This document shows, in pieces, positions 25,587 to 33,176 of a stretch of DNA of 54,935 bases; position 1 is the stretch's first letter; the number at the start of each line of letters is the position of its first letter. The notes under the pieces were generated by a model. The model had not been told where the DNA came from. It saw only the letters and a list, made by a program, of their open reading frames with translations, and searched no databases. The stretch comes from Segatella hominis (GTDB taxonomy: Bacteria; Bacteroidota; Bacteroidia; Bacteroidales; Bacteroidaceae), in contig NZ_SGVY01000023.1 in NCBI RefSeq assembly GCF_004535825.1, positions 1-54,935 on the forward strand. Reading direction: 5' to 3'. The position numbers were made by a program, and so were the translations under genes.

Positions 25587-26741
25587 TCACTCTATCACTT
25601 CCCAGAAACTCTCAGGCAGGCTGATGTTCTTCATCTCCTTTGCACTCTCGAACAATGGGGCGATGTCTTCAGCCTCAAAGCCGGCGATACCGCAACCGAT
25701 AGGTGTTACCAGAAACTGCATTTCTGGATGATGCTTGGCAAAATCCAGGAAATCATTCACGTATGGGCGGATGGTTTCCACGCCGCCCTGCATCGTAGGA
25801 ATGGCATAACTCTGACCTTGCAGTCCCACACCCTTGCCCATGACGGCACCGAAGTGAAGACAGGCTATACGTGCCGCACCACCGCCATGCATGCCAGCCA
25901 GATTGCTGCCAAAAACAAATATTTCGTTTTCTTTCAAAGAATCAATCCAGCGAGGAGTGATTCTTCCCTTCTTCATATCTTCCATATTATTCTTGTTATT
26001 AAATATGTTATTGCCATTATCAGCTGCTTCCTCGCAGCACATTCTTGAAGCCATCATGCTCGGCATCGACATCTTAGGAGCACTTGAAACGGATGTGTCT
26101 TCCTCTGCGAATGACAGATAGCTTCCGTATTCCGATGCGTCGAAGTATTTTTTGAAATAAGGAATCACCACATCGTGCATCATCTTCTGGCATCGCTGGG
26201 TGACGGCGGAGGCGGTCATGCCCAACTGCATGGCTACGTCCTTGCCCCTGAATCCCTCTATATAGAGCATCTTCAGGATGATGCTGTTCTTGCTGTCTCT
26301 GCCATAATAGAAATTGCCGATATCTTCTATCGTCTGGTAAAGATCGTGCTCAAACTGATTGTCGGTCACGTCAAACTGCATCTTGCGGCTTTCCTGCCTT
26401 GCCTCGAAACTCTCAAAAAGGTGCTCCTTCACCACTTCCTTCAACTTATCCAGCAGCAGGAACCGGAAGCCGTTTACCATCCATGTTTTGAGCGACATAC
26501 TTGGCTTCCTGTCCTCCAAAGGCTTGAAGTCATGCTCGCAGAGATAGAGATAATATTCGTGAGCCAGCGAGAAGAAATCCATGCCTGGCTTATGCTGCAG
26601 GTCATATCGCTTGTCGTAGATGCAATAAGCCACCCGGCAGTATCCGTAGTAATACTCCCTTACTATTCTGGCATTGGCATCCTTGAAGCCCTGCAGAATC
26701 TCATCATCCGACAAGCTTTCCAAATTCTTTTCTTTTTTCAT
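25587..26741 (-). CDS. Sigma-70-like factor fused to an A1S_2505-type macro-like domain
   Basis: 384 residues from the ATG at 26741; the frame reaches 26768, but the promoter leaves no leader for that start. Residues ~1-200 look like a sigma factor: region 2-like SDDEILQGFKDANARIVREYY...FFSLAHEYYLYL...SLKTWMVNGFRFLLLDKLKE, and region 4-like ILKMLYIEGFRGKDVAMQLGMTASAVTQRCQ. A low-complexity linker (about 200-255, Ser/Met/Asn-rich) joins a C-terminal domain beginning with IFVFGSNLAGMHGGGAARIA, then GVGLQGQSYAIPT and TPIGCGIAGFEAEDIAPLF. That pattern is the A1S_2505-type family, which is related to macro domains that bind ADP-ribose. It is a single uninterrupted frame. I infer an ADP-ribose-sensing or ADP-ribose-processing transcription factor; sigma activity is untested. 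Confidence 0.75.
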   Translation of the reverse strand: MKKEKNLESLSDDEILQGFKDANARIVREYYYGYCRVAYCIYDKRYDLQHKPGMDFFSLAHEYYLYLCEHDFKPLEDRKPSMSLKTWMVNGFRFLLLDKLKEVVKEHLFESFEARQESRKMQFDVTDNQFEHDLYQTIEDIGNFYYGRDSKNSIILKMLYIEGFRGKDVAMQLGMTASAVTQRCQKMMHDVVIPYFKKYFDASEYGSYLSFAEEDTSVSSAPKMSMPSMMASRMCCEEAADNGNNIFNNKNNMEDMKKGRITPRWIDSLKENEIFVFGSNLAGMHGGGAARIACLHFGAVMGKGVGLQGQSYAIPTMQGGVETIRPYVNDFLDFAKHHPEMQFLVTPIGCGIAGFEAEDIAPLFESAKEMKNISLPESFWEVIE

Positions 26742-26776
26742 ATTGATATATCTTTTTGATATCCGCAATTCGATTG

Positions 26777-26784
26777 CAAATATA
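26777..26784 (-). promoter_or_regulatory. -7 promoter element (TATATTTG) of the sigma-macro gene
   Basis: The reverse complement of CAAATATA gives TATATTTG. It predicts a start near 26770 and so supports translation from 26741. Confidence 0.6.
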
Positions 26785-26886
26785 TACTTTTTCTTTGAGA
26801 AACCGGAGGAATAGCTCTTTTTTTCTCTTCTCTATGATATTAAAAGAGAAAAGAGAAGTAAAATTTTAGCTGGTATCGAAAAAAAA

Positions 26887-26941
26887 GTATCCCGCCTTTT
26901 TACTTTTCCTGTATTCTAAGTTCATATAGTTGTGACGTTCA
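26887..26941 (+). promoter_or_regulatory. ECF-type promoter, copy 1 (upstream of the FGE-like lipoprotein)
   Basis: A segment starting GTATCCCGCCTTTTTACTTT (26887), then TCATATA (26922-26928) and ACGTTCA (26935-26941), is almost identical in sequence and exactly identical in spacing (13 and 13 bases) to 28418-28472 in front of the ECF sigma gene. Shared control by that sigma factor is the simplest reading. Confidence 0.65.
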
Positions 26942-27006
26942 TCTAAGCGAGCTCAAAAATGATGATAGTGAACTTTGATATTAAAACATAATAAAAATAA
27001 ACGAAT

Positions 27007-28368
27007 ATGAAGAAAATAATATTTGCCTCGATGGCATTTATGCTGATGTTCTTTGCGGCTTGTTCATCAGATAATCAGATTTTTCCAGAAGAAATACCTA
27101 CAGTAGAAACCCCTTCGGATCCAGCAGAAGATGAAAACGAAGGAGAAGTGGTTGTTCCCACAGAACAGTCGGCAAGTACAATCGTTTCTTTAGAAAATGT
27201 GGCGAAGAAAGGTTTAGGAGGAATCAAACTCAATTTTACTATGTCTGGTATTACCAAGATAGAGTTGGAGAGTGTGGATGGTTATCAGATAGCAGGCAAT
27301 CTTTCTGGGGATAAGGAATCTATTATTACATTCTCTGCACCAGAAGGGGAAACACTAACACCGGGCAAAGACTATTATATCATTACTTTCCCTTGTGATT
27401 TGTATGGAGGTTATCGCCTCTCTATTTATAAGGGTAGGGATGTGGCTGCTTATTTCGGTGTACACCAGAAAATTCAGGCTGTTGAGTTTATTACTCCACT
27501 GGATTTGGTAGAGAGTGAACTGGAATTTGCTGATATTGACGCTCCTTTTGTTGAAGACGAACGCCCTAATCTTGATGCTTTGACCAAGAGCATGCTGGTG
27601 GCTTATCAGCAAAATCCTACTGATGAAAATCAGCAAGCTTTGATGGAGCAGATGGGAGTAAAGTATGATAAGGTGGTAGCTCGAAAAAAGGCTAAACTTC
27701 GCCAACTGGAGCGTGAAGCGAAAACTCCGGATCTGGTAGCTGAGATGCAGGATATTGTTGATGAGCTGGTTGAGAATCGTGATATCCGCCTGGAACAGCA
27801 GTTTTGGCGTCTTGTAGATCCTCGTGTTGATGATAATCCTAATGATCAGTGGCTGGTGTTGAGAGGTTCTTCTGCAAAGAATGCTTATGTTGCATACGCA
27901 CCGGTTACCAACAAGGAATATGCCATGTATGATACTGGATTTACTTATCCGCAAGGTCAGGAAAATTATCCTGTTGTAAATATTTCTTATAGCGAGGCGA
28001 TGACTTATTGCGAATGGTTGGGCAGTAAGGATGAACTGCATGCGTATCGTTTGCCAACCGAAGAGGAATGGATTTTAGCAGCCGGTCATATGCCAAAGGA
28101 TGTGAAGATGAACAGCGATTATGTGGAAAAAGGATTGACTGCTGTTGATGCCTATGCTGAAACAACTGGTGCCTGTGGTGGCATTGATTTCTGGGGTAAT
28201 AGCTGGGAATGGACTTCTACTCAGAATACTGCCGGATTATATATTGTAAAAGGTGGCAGCTGGGATTCCAGTCGTGATGCTTGTCGGAGTGAATATTCCG
28301 ATGATGTCCGTGATGCTTCGGGTAAATATGCCAATGTCGGTTTCAGGGTAGTGAGAGTAGATTTATAA
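27007..28368 (+). CDS. Lipoprotein with C-terminal FGE/SUMF1-like (formylglycine-generating-enzyme-type) domain
   Basis: 453 residues. Signal peptide II with lipobox FAAC (Cys19) and an acidic, Pro/Glu-rich tether. An N-terminal beta-rich region (about 50-165) is followed by a helical charged segment (about 180-260). From ~285 to the end lies an FGE-sulfatase-type fold: APVTNKEYAMYDTGFTYPQG, YSEAMTYCEWLGS...YRLPTEEEWILAAG, FWGNSWEWTS, VKGGSWDSSRDACRSEY and VGFRVVRV. These folds often serve as binding or non-catalytic modules in Bacteroidetes; I do not claim oxidase activity. It shares its promoter type with the downstream ECF sigma operon. Confidence 0.85.
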   Translation: MKKIIFASMAFMLMFFAACSSDNQIFPEEIPTVETPSDPAEDENEGEVVVPTEQSASTIVSLENVAKKGLGGIKLNFTMSGITKIELESVDGYQIAGNLSGDKESIITFSAPEGETLTPGKDYYIITFPCDLYGGYRLSIYKGRDVAAYFGVHQKIQAVEFITPLDLVESELEFADIDAPFVEDERPNLDALTKSMLVAYQQNPTDENQQALMEQMGVKYDKVVARKKAKLRQLEREAKTPDLVAEMQDIVDELVENRDIRLEQQFWRLVDPRVDDNPNDQWLVLRGSSAKNAYVAYAPVTNKEYAMYDTGFTYPQGQENYPVVNISYSEAMTYCEWLGSKDELHAYRLPTEEEWILAAGHMPKDVKMNSDYVEKGLTAVDAYAETTGACGGIDFWGNSWEWTSTQNTAGLYIVKGGSWDSSRDACRSEYSDDVRDASGKYANVGFRVVRVDL

Positions 28369-28417
28369 ATAGGTAGTAGAATCAGTTATTCTGAAATAAA
28401 CGATTTTTTAGAAAAAA

Positions 28418-28472
28418 GTATTCCGCCTTTTTACTTTTCCCATTTTGAATGGTCATATAATCGTAACGTTCA
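28418..28472 (+). promoter_or_regulatory. ECF-type promoter, copy 2 (autoregulatory, upstream of the sigma gene)
   Basis: Second copy of the element described for 26887-26941, 15 bases before the sigma factor's ATG. Both genes also share the sequence AAACGAAT immediately before ATG. Confidence 0.65.
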
Positions 28473-28487
28473 AGAAATAAAACGAAT

Positions 28488-29027
28488 ATGAGTATAAATG
28501 ACAATGGCATTATGGAAGCGCTGAAGGAAAATCCACAGAACGGATTTCGGATGCTGATGGCGAAATATCAGGAAAGCGTATATTGGCATATTCGCCGACT
28601 GGTGGTTTCGCACGATGATGCACAGGATGCCTCGCAGGAAACCTTCGTGAGAATCTATCGCTCGTTCGGCAACTATCGGGGCGATTGCTCTCTGAGAAGC
28701 TGGATTTATCGCATAGCCACGAATGAGGCTCTTAGGATTATCAGCAAACGGAGACAGGAAGTTGTCTCTATAGAATCGGAAACCACAGGTGTCAACCTGA
28801 TTCAAGGCGATAATTATATCGACTTTGATGATAAGGTGGCGGTGAAACTGCAGAAGGCGATTCTTTTGCTTCCGCCCAAGCAGCAGTTGGCATTCAACCT
28901 TCGATATTACGAAGAACTCGGGTTTGATGAGATTGCCAAGATTGCGGATTCCACGCCAACCAGTATCAAGGCAAGTTATCATATTGCCAAAGAGAAAATT
29001 ATTAAGTACATGAATTCGAACGATTAA
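28488..29027 (+). CDS. ECF RNA polymerase sigma factor
   Basis: 179 residues. Region 2 is seen in LMAKYQESVYWHIRRLVVSHDDAQDASQETFVRIYRSF...SLRSWIYRIATNEALRII, and region 4 in LPPKQQLAFNLRYYEELGFDEIAKIADSTPTSIKASYHIAKEKI. It directs RNA polymerase to a stress regulon. It leads an operon with a membrane anti-sigma-like protein and an LTxxQ periplasmic protein, a common Bacteroidetes envelope-stress arrangement. The promoter is shared with the FGE-like lipoprotein upstream, which points to autoregulation. Confidence 0.93.
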   Translation: MSINDNGIMEALKENPQNGFRMLMAKYQESVYWHIRRLVVSHDDAQDASQETFVRIYRSFGNYRGDCSLRSWIYRIATNEALRIISKRRQEVVSIESETTGVNLIQGDNYIDFDDKVAVKLQKAILLLPPKQQLAFNLRYYEELGFDEIAKIADSTPTSIKASYHIAKEKIIKYMNSND

Positions 29028-29063
29028 GTGAGAGTTCTGGCAGTTATTAATTGGATATTTAAA

Positions 29064-29465
29064 ATGGAAAAGAAAATGGATGCAAAGTTTAATTTCAATA
29101 AAACCGAGAAATTTGATTTTGATAAGGTGGGTAAGCGAATGCCTTACTCTACTCCCGAAGGTTTCTTCAAGGAAATGGAAGCGAATATTCTGGAGGCGGT
29201 GAAGGATGATACTCCGCAACCGCTTAAGACAGAACAGAAAAAGCGACCTCTGATGAGGGTCATGTGGACGGCTGTATTGGCAGTGGCAGCATCTGTGGCA
29301 GTACTCCTGGTACTCCATATCGATTTCTCTGCCCCTCATCCTTCTCATCCATCTCAGACAGATAGGGAACTCCAGGCGGTGGATCAGGCTTTTGCCCAGC
29401 TGTCAGCTGCCGATCAGGCATATCTTTTAGATGTTTACCAGGAGGATGTTTTTCTGAATAATTAA
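29064..29465 (+). CDS. Probable anti-sigma factor, single-pass membrane protein
   Basis: 133 residues from ATG 29064. The frame also permits a GTG at 29028 directly after the sigma stop, but MEKKMDAKF gives a more natural N-terminus. A cytoplasmic part of ~60 residues (with MPYSTPEGFFKEMEANIL) is followed by one transmembrane helix (WTAVLAVAASVAVLLVL) and a ~45-residue periplasmic tail. Position after an ECF sigma gene plus this topology supports an anti-sigma role. The cytoplasmic domain shows no clear ZAS zinc motif. Confidence 0.7.
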   Translation: MEKKMDAKFNFNKTEKFDFDKVGKRMPYSTPEGFFKEMEANILEAVKDDTPQPLKTEQKKRPLMRVMWTAVLAVAASVAVLLVLHIDFSAPHPSHPSQTDRELQAVDQAFAQLSAADQAYLLDVYQEDVFLNN

Positions 29466-29566
29466 ATATGTCTCTCAAATAATATCAGGATTCTCTTTCA
29501 TTCAATGGATAGATGTTTCCTGTTTTCTAAAAAAAACAGATTCAATATAATTTAAAAAGATTAAGT

Positions 29567-30037
29567 ATGAAAAGAATTGTAAGTATTTTGATGATGATGG
29601 TCGCTATGATGACTATTACAGCCTGTGCTTTTGCACAGACTCCTAATCAGAAACAGCGCATTTCGCGCGAACAGTTGGCTGAAAAGCAGGCGCAGCATAT
29701 AGCGCACGACTTGGCTTTCGATGAGAAGACCACAGCTCGTTTTATCGAAACCTATACTGCGTGTCAGAAGGAAATCTGGGCGCTGGGTCCTTGTATTCGC
29801 CGCAATCAGAAAGGTTCTGAGGCACAGAGTGAACAGAATATAAAGCGTCGTTTTGAGATGAGCGAGAAGATTCTCGACATCCGTCAGAAGTATTACAAGA
29901 AGTATTCTCAGTTCCTGACCCAACAGCAGATACAGAGGGTCTATGAGATTGAGAAAAATATGATGAAGCGCTTTGCTCAACACGCAAAGGGTGGCAAAGG
30001 ACAGCCGGGAAAGCGCGGTCCTCGTAGTCGCAGATAA
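29567..30037 (+). CDS. Periplasmic LTxxQ (Spy/CpxP-like) protein
   Basis: 156 residues with a signal peptide (ending TACAFAQ; a lipobox-like TAC is also possible). The mature part is helical and has an LTQQQ motif (LTxxQ) in QFLTQQQIQRVYEIEKNMM near the end, as in Spy/CpxP-type envelope-stress chaperones, followed by a basic Gly/Arg-rich tail. An earlier TPNQKQRISREQLAEKQAQHI segment is the matching first helix. As the last gene of the ECF operon it may act as a periplasmic sensor or chaperone; metal binding is not evident. Confidence 0.75.
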   Translation: MKRIVSILMMMVAMMTITACAFAQTPNQKQRISREQLAEKQAQHIAHDLAFDEKTTARFIETYTACQKEIWALGPCIRRNQKGSEAQSEQNIKRRFEMSEKILDIRQKYYKKYSQFLTQQQIQRVYEIEKNMMKRFAQHAKGGKGQPGKRGPRSRR

Positions 30038-30103
30038 ATAAAGAAGTTTTGTTAATACAAAAGTAGTTCGAATACATAGGCTGGTACTCGTGAGAGCATC
30101 AGC

Positions 30104-31234
30104 CTATTTCGTGTGATGACTTTCCCATGCCAGTATCAGTCCTACGACTCCCGAGTAACTCTTTCTTCCTTCCGCCACATGATTGCCCCGCAGGTAAAGG
30201 TCGAAGATGAAATCCTGAGCTGCATCGAGTGCCTTGCATCGCTTGCTGAGCCAGTAGTTGCGGTCGCTTCTTGCCAACTGGATGATTTCTGGTCGGATGT
30301 ATTTCAGGAATTTCTCTCCTTCTTTCTCACCTAAAATATCGAAGACATTGCGCAGGACGTGGAAGAAGATGTGGTAATAACCGCTGAACTTCACCGCCTT
30401 ATCTGATGAGGCTGTGCAGACGATGTAACTGTAGAAGTTTGCCTCGCCTTCATTGGCAATACCGAGTAAGTGGGCATATTCGTGGGCATAGATGGCAGGA
30501 TAGTCGTGGGGACGGATGTCGCCATTGAGGGTGAACTCGCAGAAGAATGGCCCCATGCTGCCCGTTACGCCCGACATCGAACTCAGTGGAGTGAAGATCA
30601 TGGTCTTGGCATGAGGATGCTGGTTGAAGGGAGCATTGATTCCTTCCTTGGCTCCGATTTCGTTGTAACCTTTCAGAACTGCATCCCGCACCCGATTCTT
30701 CAATCCATCATCCACCATACCATTGAATTCTTCACTTAAATAGTTGATGCTGTCAGCATATCTGTAGGCGAACTCCCGAAATTTGGCTTCAGATACTTCC
30801 ACAGGCTTCATGCCCGTTCTGCAGTAGATATTCGGCTGCGAGTAGTTCAGTCCCCAGGCTATATAAAACCAGGCATATACCCACAGCAGATATTCGGCTA
30901 CTCTTCCGAAAACTACCTTCTTCTTGGGATAGCAGCCTCTCTTTGCTGCAAGAAAAAAGAATCGTTTGGCCAGTTGTTTCCTCCATTTTATTTCGTAGAT
31001 GGGATAGAAAATGACCCAGACTATGCTGAGAGCAATGAAAATATCGCCAACAGCAAAGGGGAAGAGCCCGGAGATGGGAGAGAGAAGAGAGCCGATTATC
31101 GGATAGATACGGGTGGTGTAGATGAATCCCCATAAAGGAATCAACTTCGTAAGGGTGATGAGGCTGAGCAACACCAGCAATAGCCAGTGGCGCCACTTCA
31201 ATCGGCTGATATGTAGTGAATTGAGTCGTATCAT
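30104..31234 (-). CDS. DUF3810 membrane-anchored zinc metallopeptidase
   Basis: 376 residues. Three hydrophobic segments lie in the first ~130 residues (LLLVLLSLITLTKLIPLW, AVGDIFIALSIVWVIFYP, VAEYLLWVYAWFYIAWG). The extracytoplasmic domain carries the gluzincin-type motif HEYAHLLGIANEGEAN (HExxH with downstream E). This is the Bacteroidetes family DUF3810, predicted to be a membrane metallopeptidase; substrates are unknown. It is a single gene with its own promoter. Confidence 0.88.
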   Translation of the reverse strand: MIRLNSLHISRLKWRHWLLLVLLSLITLTKLIPLWGFIYTTRIYPIIGSLLSPISGLFPFAVGDIFIALSIVWVIFYPIYEIKWRKQLAKRFFFLAAKRGCYPKKKVVFGRVAEYLLWVYAWFYIAWGLNYSQPNIYCRTGMKPVEVSEAKFREFAYRYADSINYLSEEFNGMVDDGLKNRVRDAVLKGYNEIGAKEGINAPFNQHPHAKTMIFTPLSSMSGVTGSMGPFFCEFTLNGDIRPHDYPAIYAHEYAHLLGIANEGEANFYSYIVCTASSDKAVKFSGYYHIFFHVLRNVFDILGEKEGEKFLKYIRPEIIQLARSDRNYWLSKRCKALDAAQDFIFDLYLRGNHVAEGRKSYSGVVGLILAWESHHTK

Positions 31235-31257
31235 GTAGCTGATTTTTATTTTTTCTG

Positions 31258-31265
31258 CAAAGTTA
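31258..31265 (-). promoter_or_regulatory. -7 promoter element (TAACTTTG) for the DUF3810 gene
   Basis: The reverse complement of CAAAGTTA, 24 bases before the ATG at 31234. Confidence 0.6.
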
Positions 31266-31309
31266 CAAAAGTATTCGGAATCCTTGACATAACTTGCTTG
31301 TTTTTTTCG

Positions 31310-31317
31310 TAAATTTG
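31310..31317 (+). promoter_or_regulatory. -7 promoter element (TAAATTTG) for a small gene
   Basis: TAnnTTTG match, divergent from the DUF3810 promoter, 32 bases before the first ATG of the small acidic reading frame. Confidence 0.6.
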
Positions 31318-31348
31318 CAAACGTAGAACAGATTATTAACTTAAAGAA

Positions 31349-31468
31349 ATGGGAGGGCCGATTATGAAACGAACATTGGAAGCATTCGAGGCCAACAACC
31401 TTGAGTTTGAGAACGTCTATAATGAGGACGATGAGCGCAGAGAATATAATTCAATATGGTACACCTAA
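31349..31468 (+). CDS. Small acidic protein, 34-39 residues
   Basis: 39 codons from ATG 31349 (MGGPIMKRT...) or 34 from ATG 31364 (MKRTLEAFEANNLEFENVYN), rich in Glu, Asp and Asn and ending NSIWYT. It has a promoter just upstream and a terminator just downstream, so a dedicated ~250-nt transcript is expected. No signal peptide. Not recognised as any family; the promoter-ORF-terminator layout is the evidence. Confidence 0.55.
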   Translation: MGGPIMKRTLEAFEANNLEFENVYNEDDERREYNSIWYT

Positions 31469-31529
31469 GCAGGTCCCTGCTTACTTGTAAGAAAGTATTG
31501 GATTATCAATGATAGGATAATAGATTTGA

Positions 31530-31588
31530 AAGAAAGACTATGTTGAAGTTGAGAATTGCACCAACTGATACATAGTCTTTTTCTTTTT
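31530..31588. terminator. Bidirectional terminator
   Basis: AAAGACTATGT pairs with ACATAGTCTTT, followed by TTTCTTTTTC; it serves the small gene (plus) and possibly the M15 peptidase (minus). Confidence 0.75.
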
Positions 31589-31657
31589 CCTATTTTCCCC
31601 CTTCTGCTTTTACATTTGTTGAGGCTTCTTTCTTCCGCTTCCTCTTTCCCCATTTCT

Positions 31658-32368
31658 TTATTTCTCAAAGTGCTGGTAATCCTTGCTGTATTTCCAGTCG
31701 CCACCCCATCTGAATCCTTTTTTCTTGAAGAGGCGGTAACAGAGGTCGCCTTTCCGAATCATGTACACATGTTTCTTGCTTCGGTCGAGATAGGGACGGG
31801 CTGTGGCTGGTTCCACCACTTCCTTGCCGTTTTTGAGTCGTTTGTGGTAAGGATTGTAGAGTGTGTTGATATCAATAGCAAGTCCCCTGCCGTGCTTTGA
31901 AACGGTGTGGGTATGTGAGATGAATCGGAAATTGAAACTGGAGGAGTTGTTATCCCGCATCGCCCGTTCGTCATCAGCATCCCAATAGTCGATGAGCCGC
32001 ATCCGCTCTATCGGATATTTGGCATCATAGAGTTTGCGGAGGATATCAAGCACGTCGGTTGCTATCGTTCTGTTTACCACCATCTCTCCCACGATGTTTC
32101 TGCCGTCCTTATCCACATGGAGGCATCTCAAATATCGCAGTTCACTTCTTGCCACGCTACAATTCTTCTTGTATGTCTTTCCCTGCATCAACTGGAATAT
32201 TTTGTCAGGTATAGGAGAAACGGAGAAGAAATGCGCCTCGCCCAGTTTCCTGATGGTTGCTGCAGAAACGGTTTCCCCCGGATTTTGAGCCTTCAGTGAG
32301 AGGCAGGATAACAGGAGGAGTAGAAGACATATTTCAGCCGATAAAATGTTCTTTTTCGTTTTCTTCAT
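31658..32368 (-). CDS. Secreted M15-family (VanY-like) D-Ala-D-Ala carboxypeptidase-type peptidase
   Basis: 236 residues with a signal peptide (ending SLKAQ). Zinc ligands fit the M15 pattern: SKHGRGLAIDIN (His159, Asp166) and the terminal DYQHFEK (His233), with GFRWGGDW before it. Such enzymes cut peptidoglycan stem peptides. The core is preceded by a ~70-residue N-terminal part with KLGEAHFFSVSPIPDKIF and YLRCLHVDKDG, common in Bacteroidetes homologues. Confidence 0.85.
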   Translation of the reverse strand: MKKTKKNILSAEICLLLLLLSCLSLKAQNPGETVSAATIRKLGEAHFFSVSPIPDKIFQLMQGKTYKKNCSVARSELRYLRCLHVDKDGRNIVGEMVVNRTIATDVLDILRKLYDAKYPIERMRLIDYWDADDERAMRDNNSSSFNFRFISHTHTVSKHGRGLAIDINTLYNPYHKRLKNGKEVVEPATARPYLDRSKKHVYMIRKGDLCYRLFKKKGFRWGGDWKYSKDYQHFEK

Positions 32369-32417
32369 TCTGAGTTCGTTTTGAAAGTTAATATTTCCAA
32401 TCCTTCGATTGATGGTG

Positions 32418-32425
32418 CAAAGTTA
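32418..32425 (-). promoter_or_regulatory. -7 promoter element (TAACTTTG) for the M15 peptidase
   Basis: The reverse complement of CAAAGTTA, about 50 bases upstream of the ATG at 32368. Confidence 0.6.
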
Positions 32426-32447
32426 CACATATTCTCCGAGTTACTTA

Positions 32448-32518
32448 TCCCTTTTGATGCTTTTCTATCCTTTTTGATGCTTTTCTATGCTTTTCTATCC
32501 CTTTTGATGCTTTTCTCC
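32448..32518. repeat. Tandem ~20-bp repeat around TTTTGATGCTTTTCTAT
   Basis: Four consecutive imperfect copies of a TTTTGATGCTTTTCT unit, one partly deleted. Non-coding. Confidence 0.7.
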
Positions 32519-32539
32519 CCAAAAAGTGTGTCTGGAAAC

Positions 32540-32730
32540 AAGTCATTTGGCACCAGTAAATAAGTCATTTAGGACCTGCAATCAAGTCATTTAGGACTCG
32601 TAATCAAGTCATTTAGAACCTGCAATCAAGTCATTTAGGACTCGTAAACAAGTCATTTAGGACCCGTAAACAAGTCATTTAGGACTCGCAAACAAGTCAT
32701 TTCGCTCCTGCAAATAGGTTATTTCTGGAA
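32540..32730. repeat. 22-bp tandem repeat, eight copies with AAGTCATTT core
   Basis: AAGTCATTT starts at 32540, 32562, 32584, 32606, 32628, 32650, 32672 and 32694, an exact 22-base period. The rest of each unit (AGGACYYGYAAWC) varies at a few positions; a degenerate ninth copy follows. The period is not a multiple of three, so it is not coding. There are no unique spacers, so it is not CRISPR. Spacing of about two helical turns suggests phased protein-binding sites. Confidence 0.9.
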
Positions 32731-32758
32731 AGTATAAAGTTTTACAAAATTTTCAAAA

Positions 32759-33008
32759 GGTGACGGTGACACCTATTTTTCATCTTTTTTTTTATGCATT
32801 GGAGACACTACCCTCCAATTTGGATGTCTCCCTCTGATTATCAATCTTTTATCTATTTTCGCGCGGTAAGTCATAAAAAAAAGAGTATATAAAAGTGTCA
32901 CCTGTCACCGTTTTCTGCCGAGCCTTTTATTGGAGCCAGTTTGTTGGGTGACACCTGTGACACGAGTTTTCTGTTTTTTTGTGGAGGGGTCTGTCACCCC
33001 TGTCACCC
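32759..33008. repeat. Cluster of GTGACACC / GGTGTCAC-type boxes
   Basis: Four paired sites: GGTGACGGTGACACC (32759-32773), GTGTCACCTGTCACCG (32895-32910), GGTGACACCTGTGACAC (32947-32963) and CTGTCACCCCTGTCACCC (32991-33008). Each contains two GTCACC heptamers or inverses. They fill the gene-free stretch before the MFS gene. Possible regulator sites or decayed mobile-element sequence. Confidence 0.6.
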
Positions 33009-33115
33009 ATCGACATTGCGAAAAAAATGGATATTTATTTCTCCTTCCATCAACAATTTGCTTATTTTAGATAAAAAATCCAATCCGTTCCTCCCTGCTT
33101 TTCATTTTCTTTTTG

Positions 33116-33123
33116 TAATTTTG
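33116..33123 (+). promoter_or_regulatory. -7 promoter element (TAATTTTG) for the MFS gene
   Basis: TAnnTTTG match, 53 bases before the ATG at 33177. Confidence 0.6.
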
Positions 33124-33176
33124 CACCCCGAAAAAATAAGATTGATTTGATATAAAAGGATAATACACAGAGAATA

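Noticed and set aside
32540-32730. CRISPR array
   Set aside because: 22-base units are contiguous with no unique spacers and no cas genes occur nearby.
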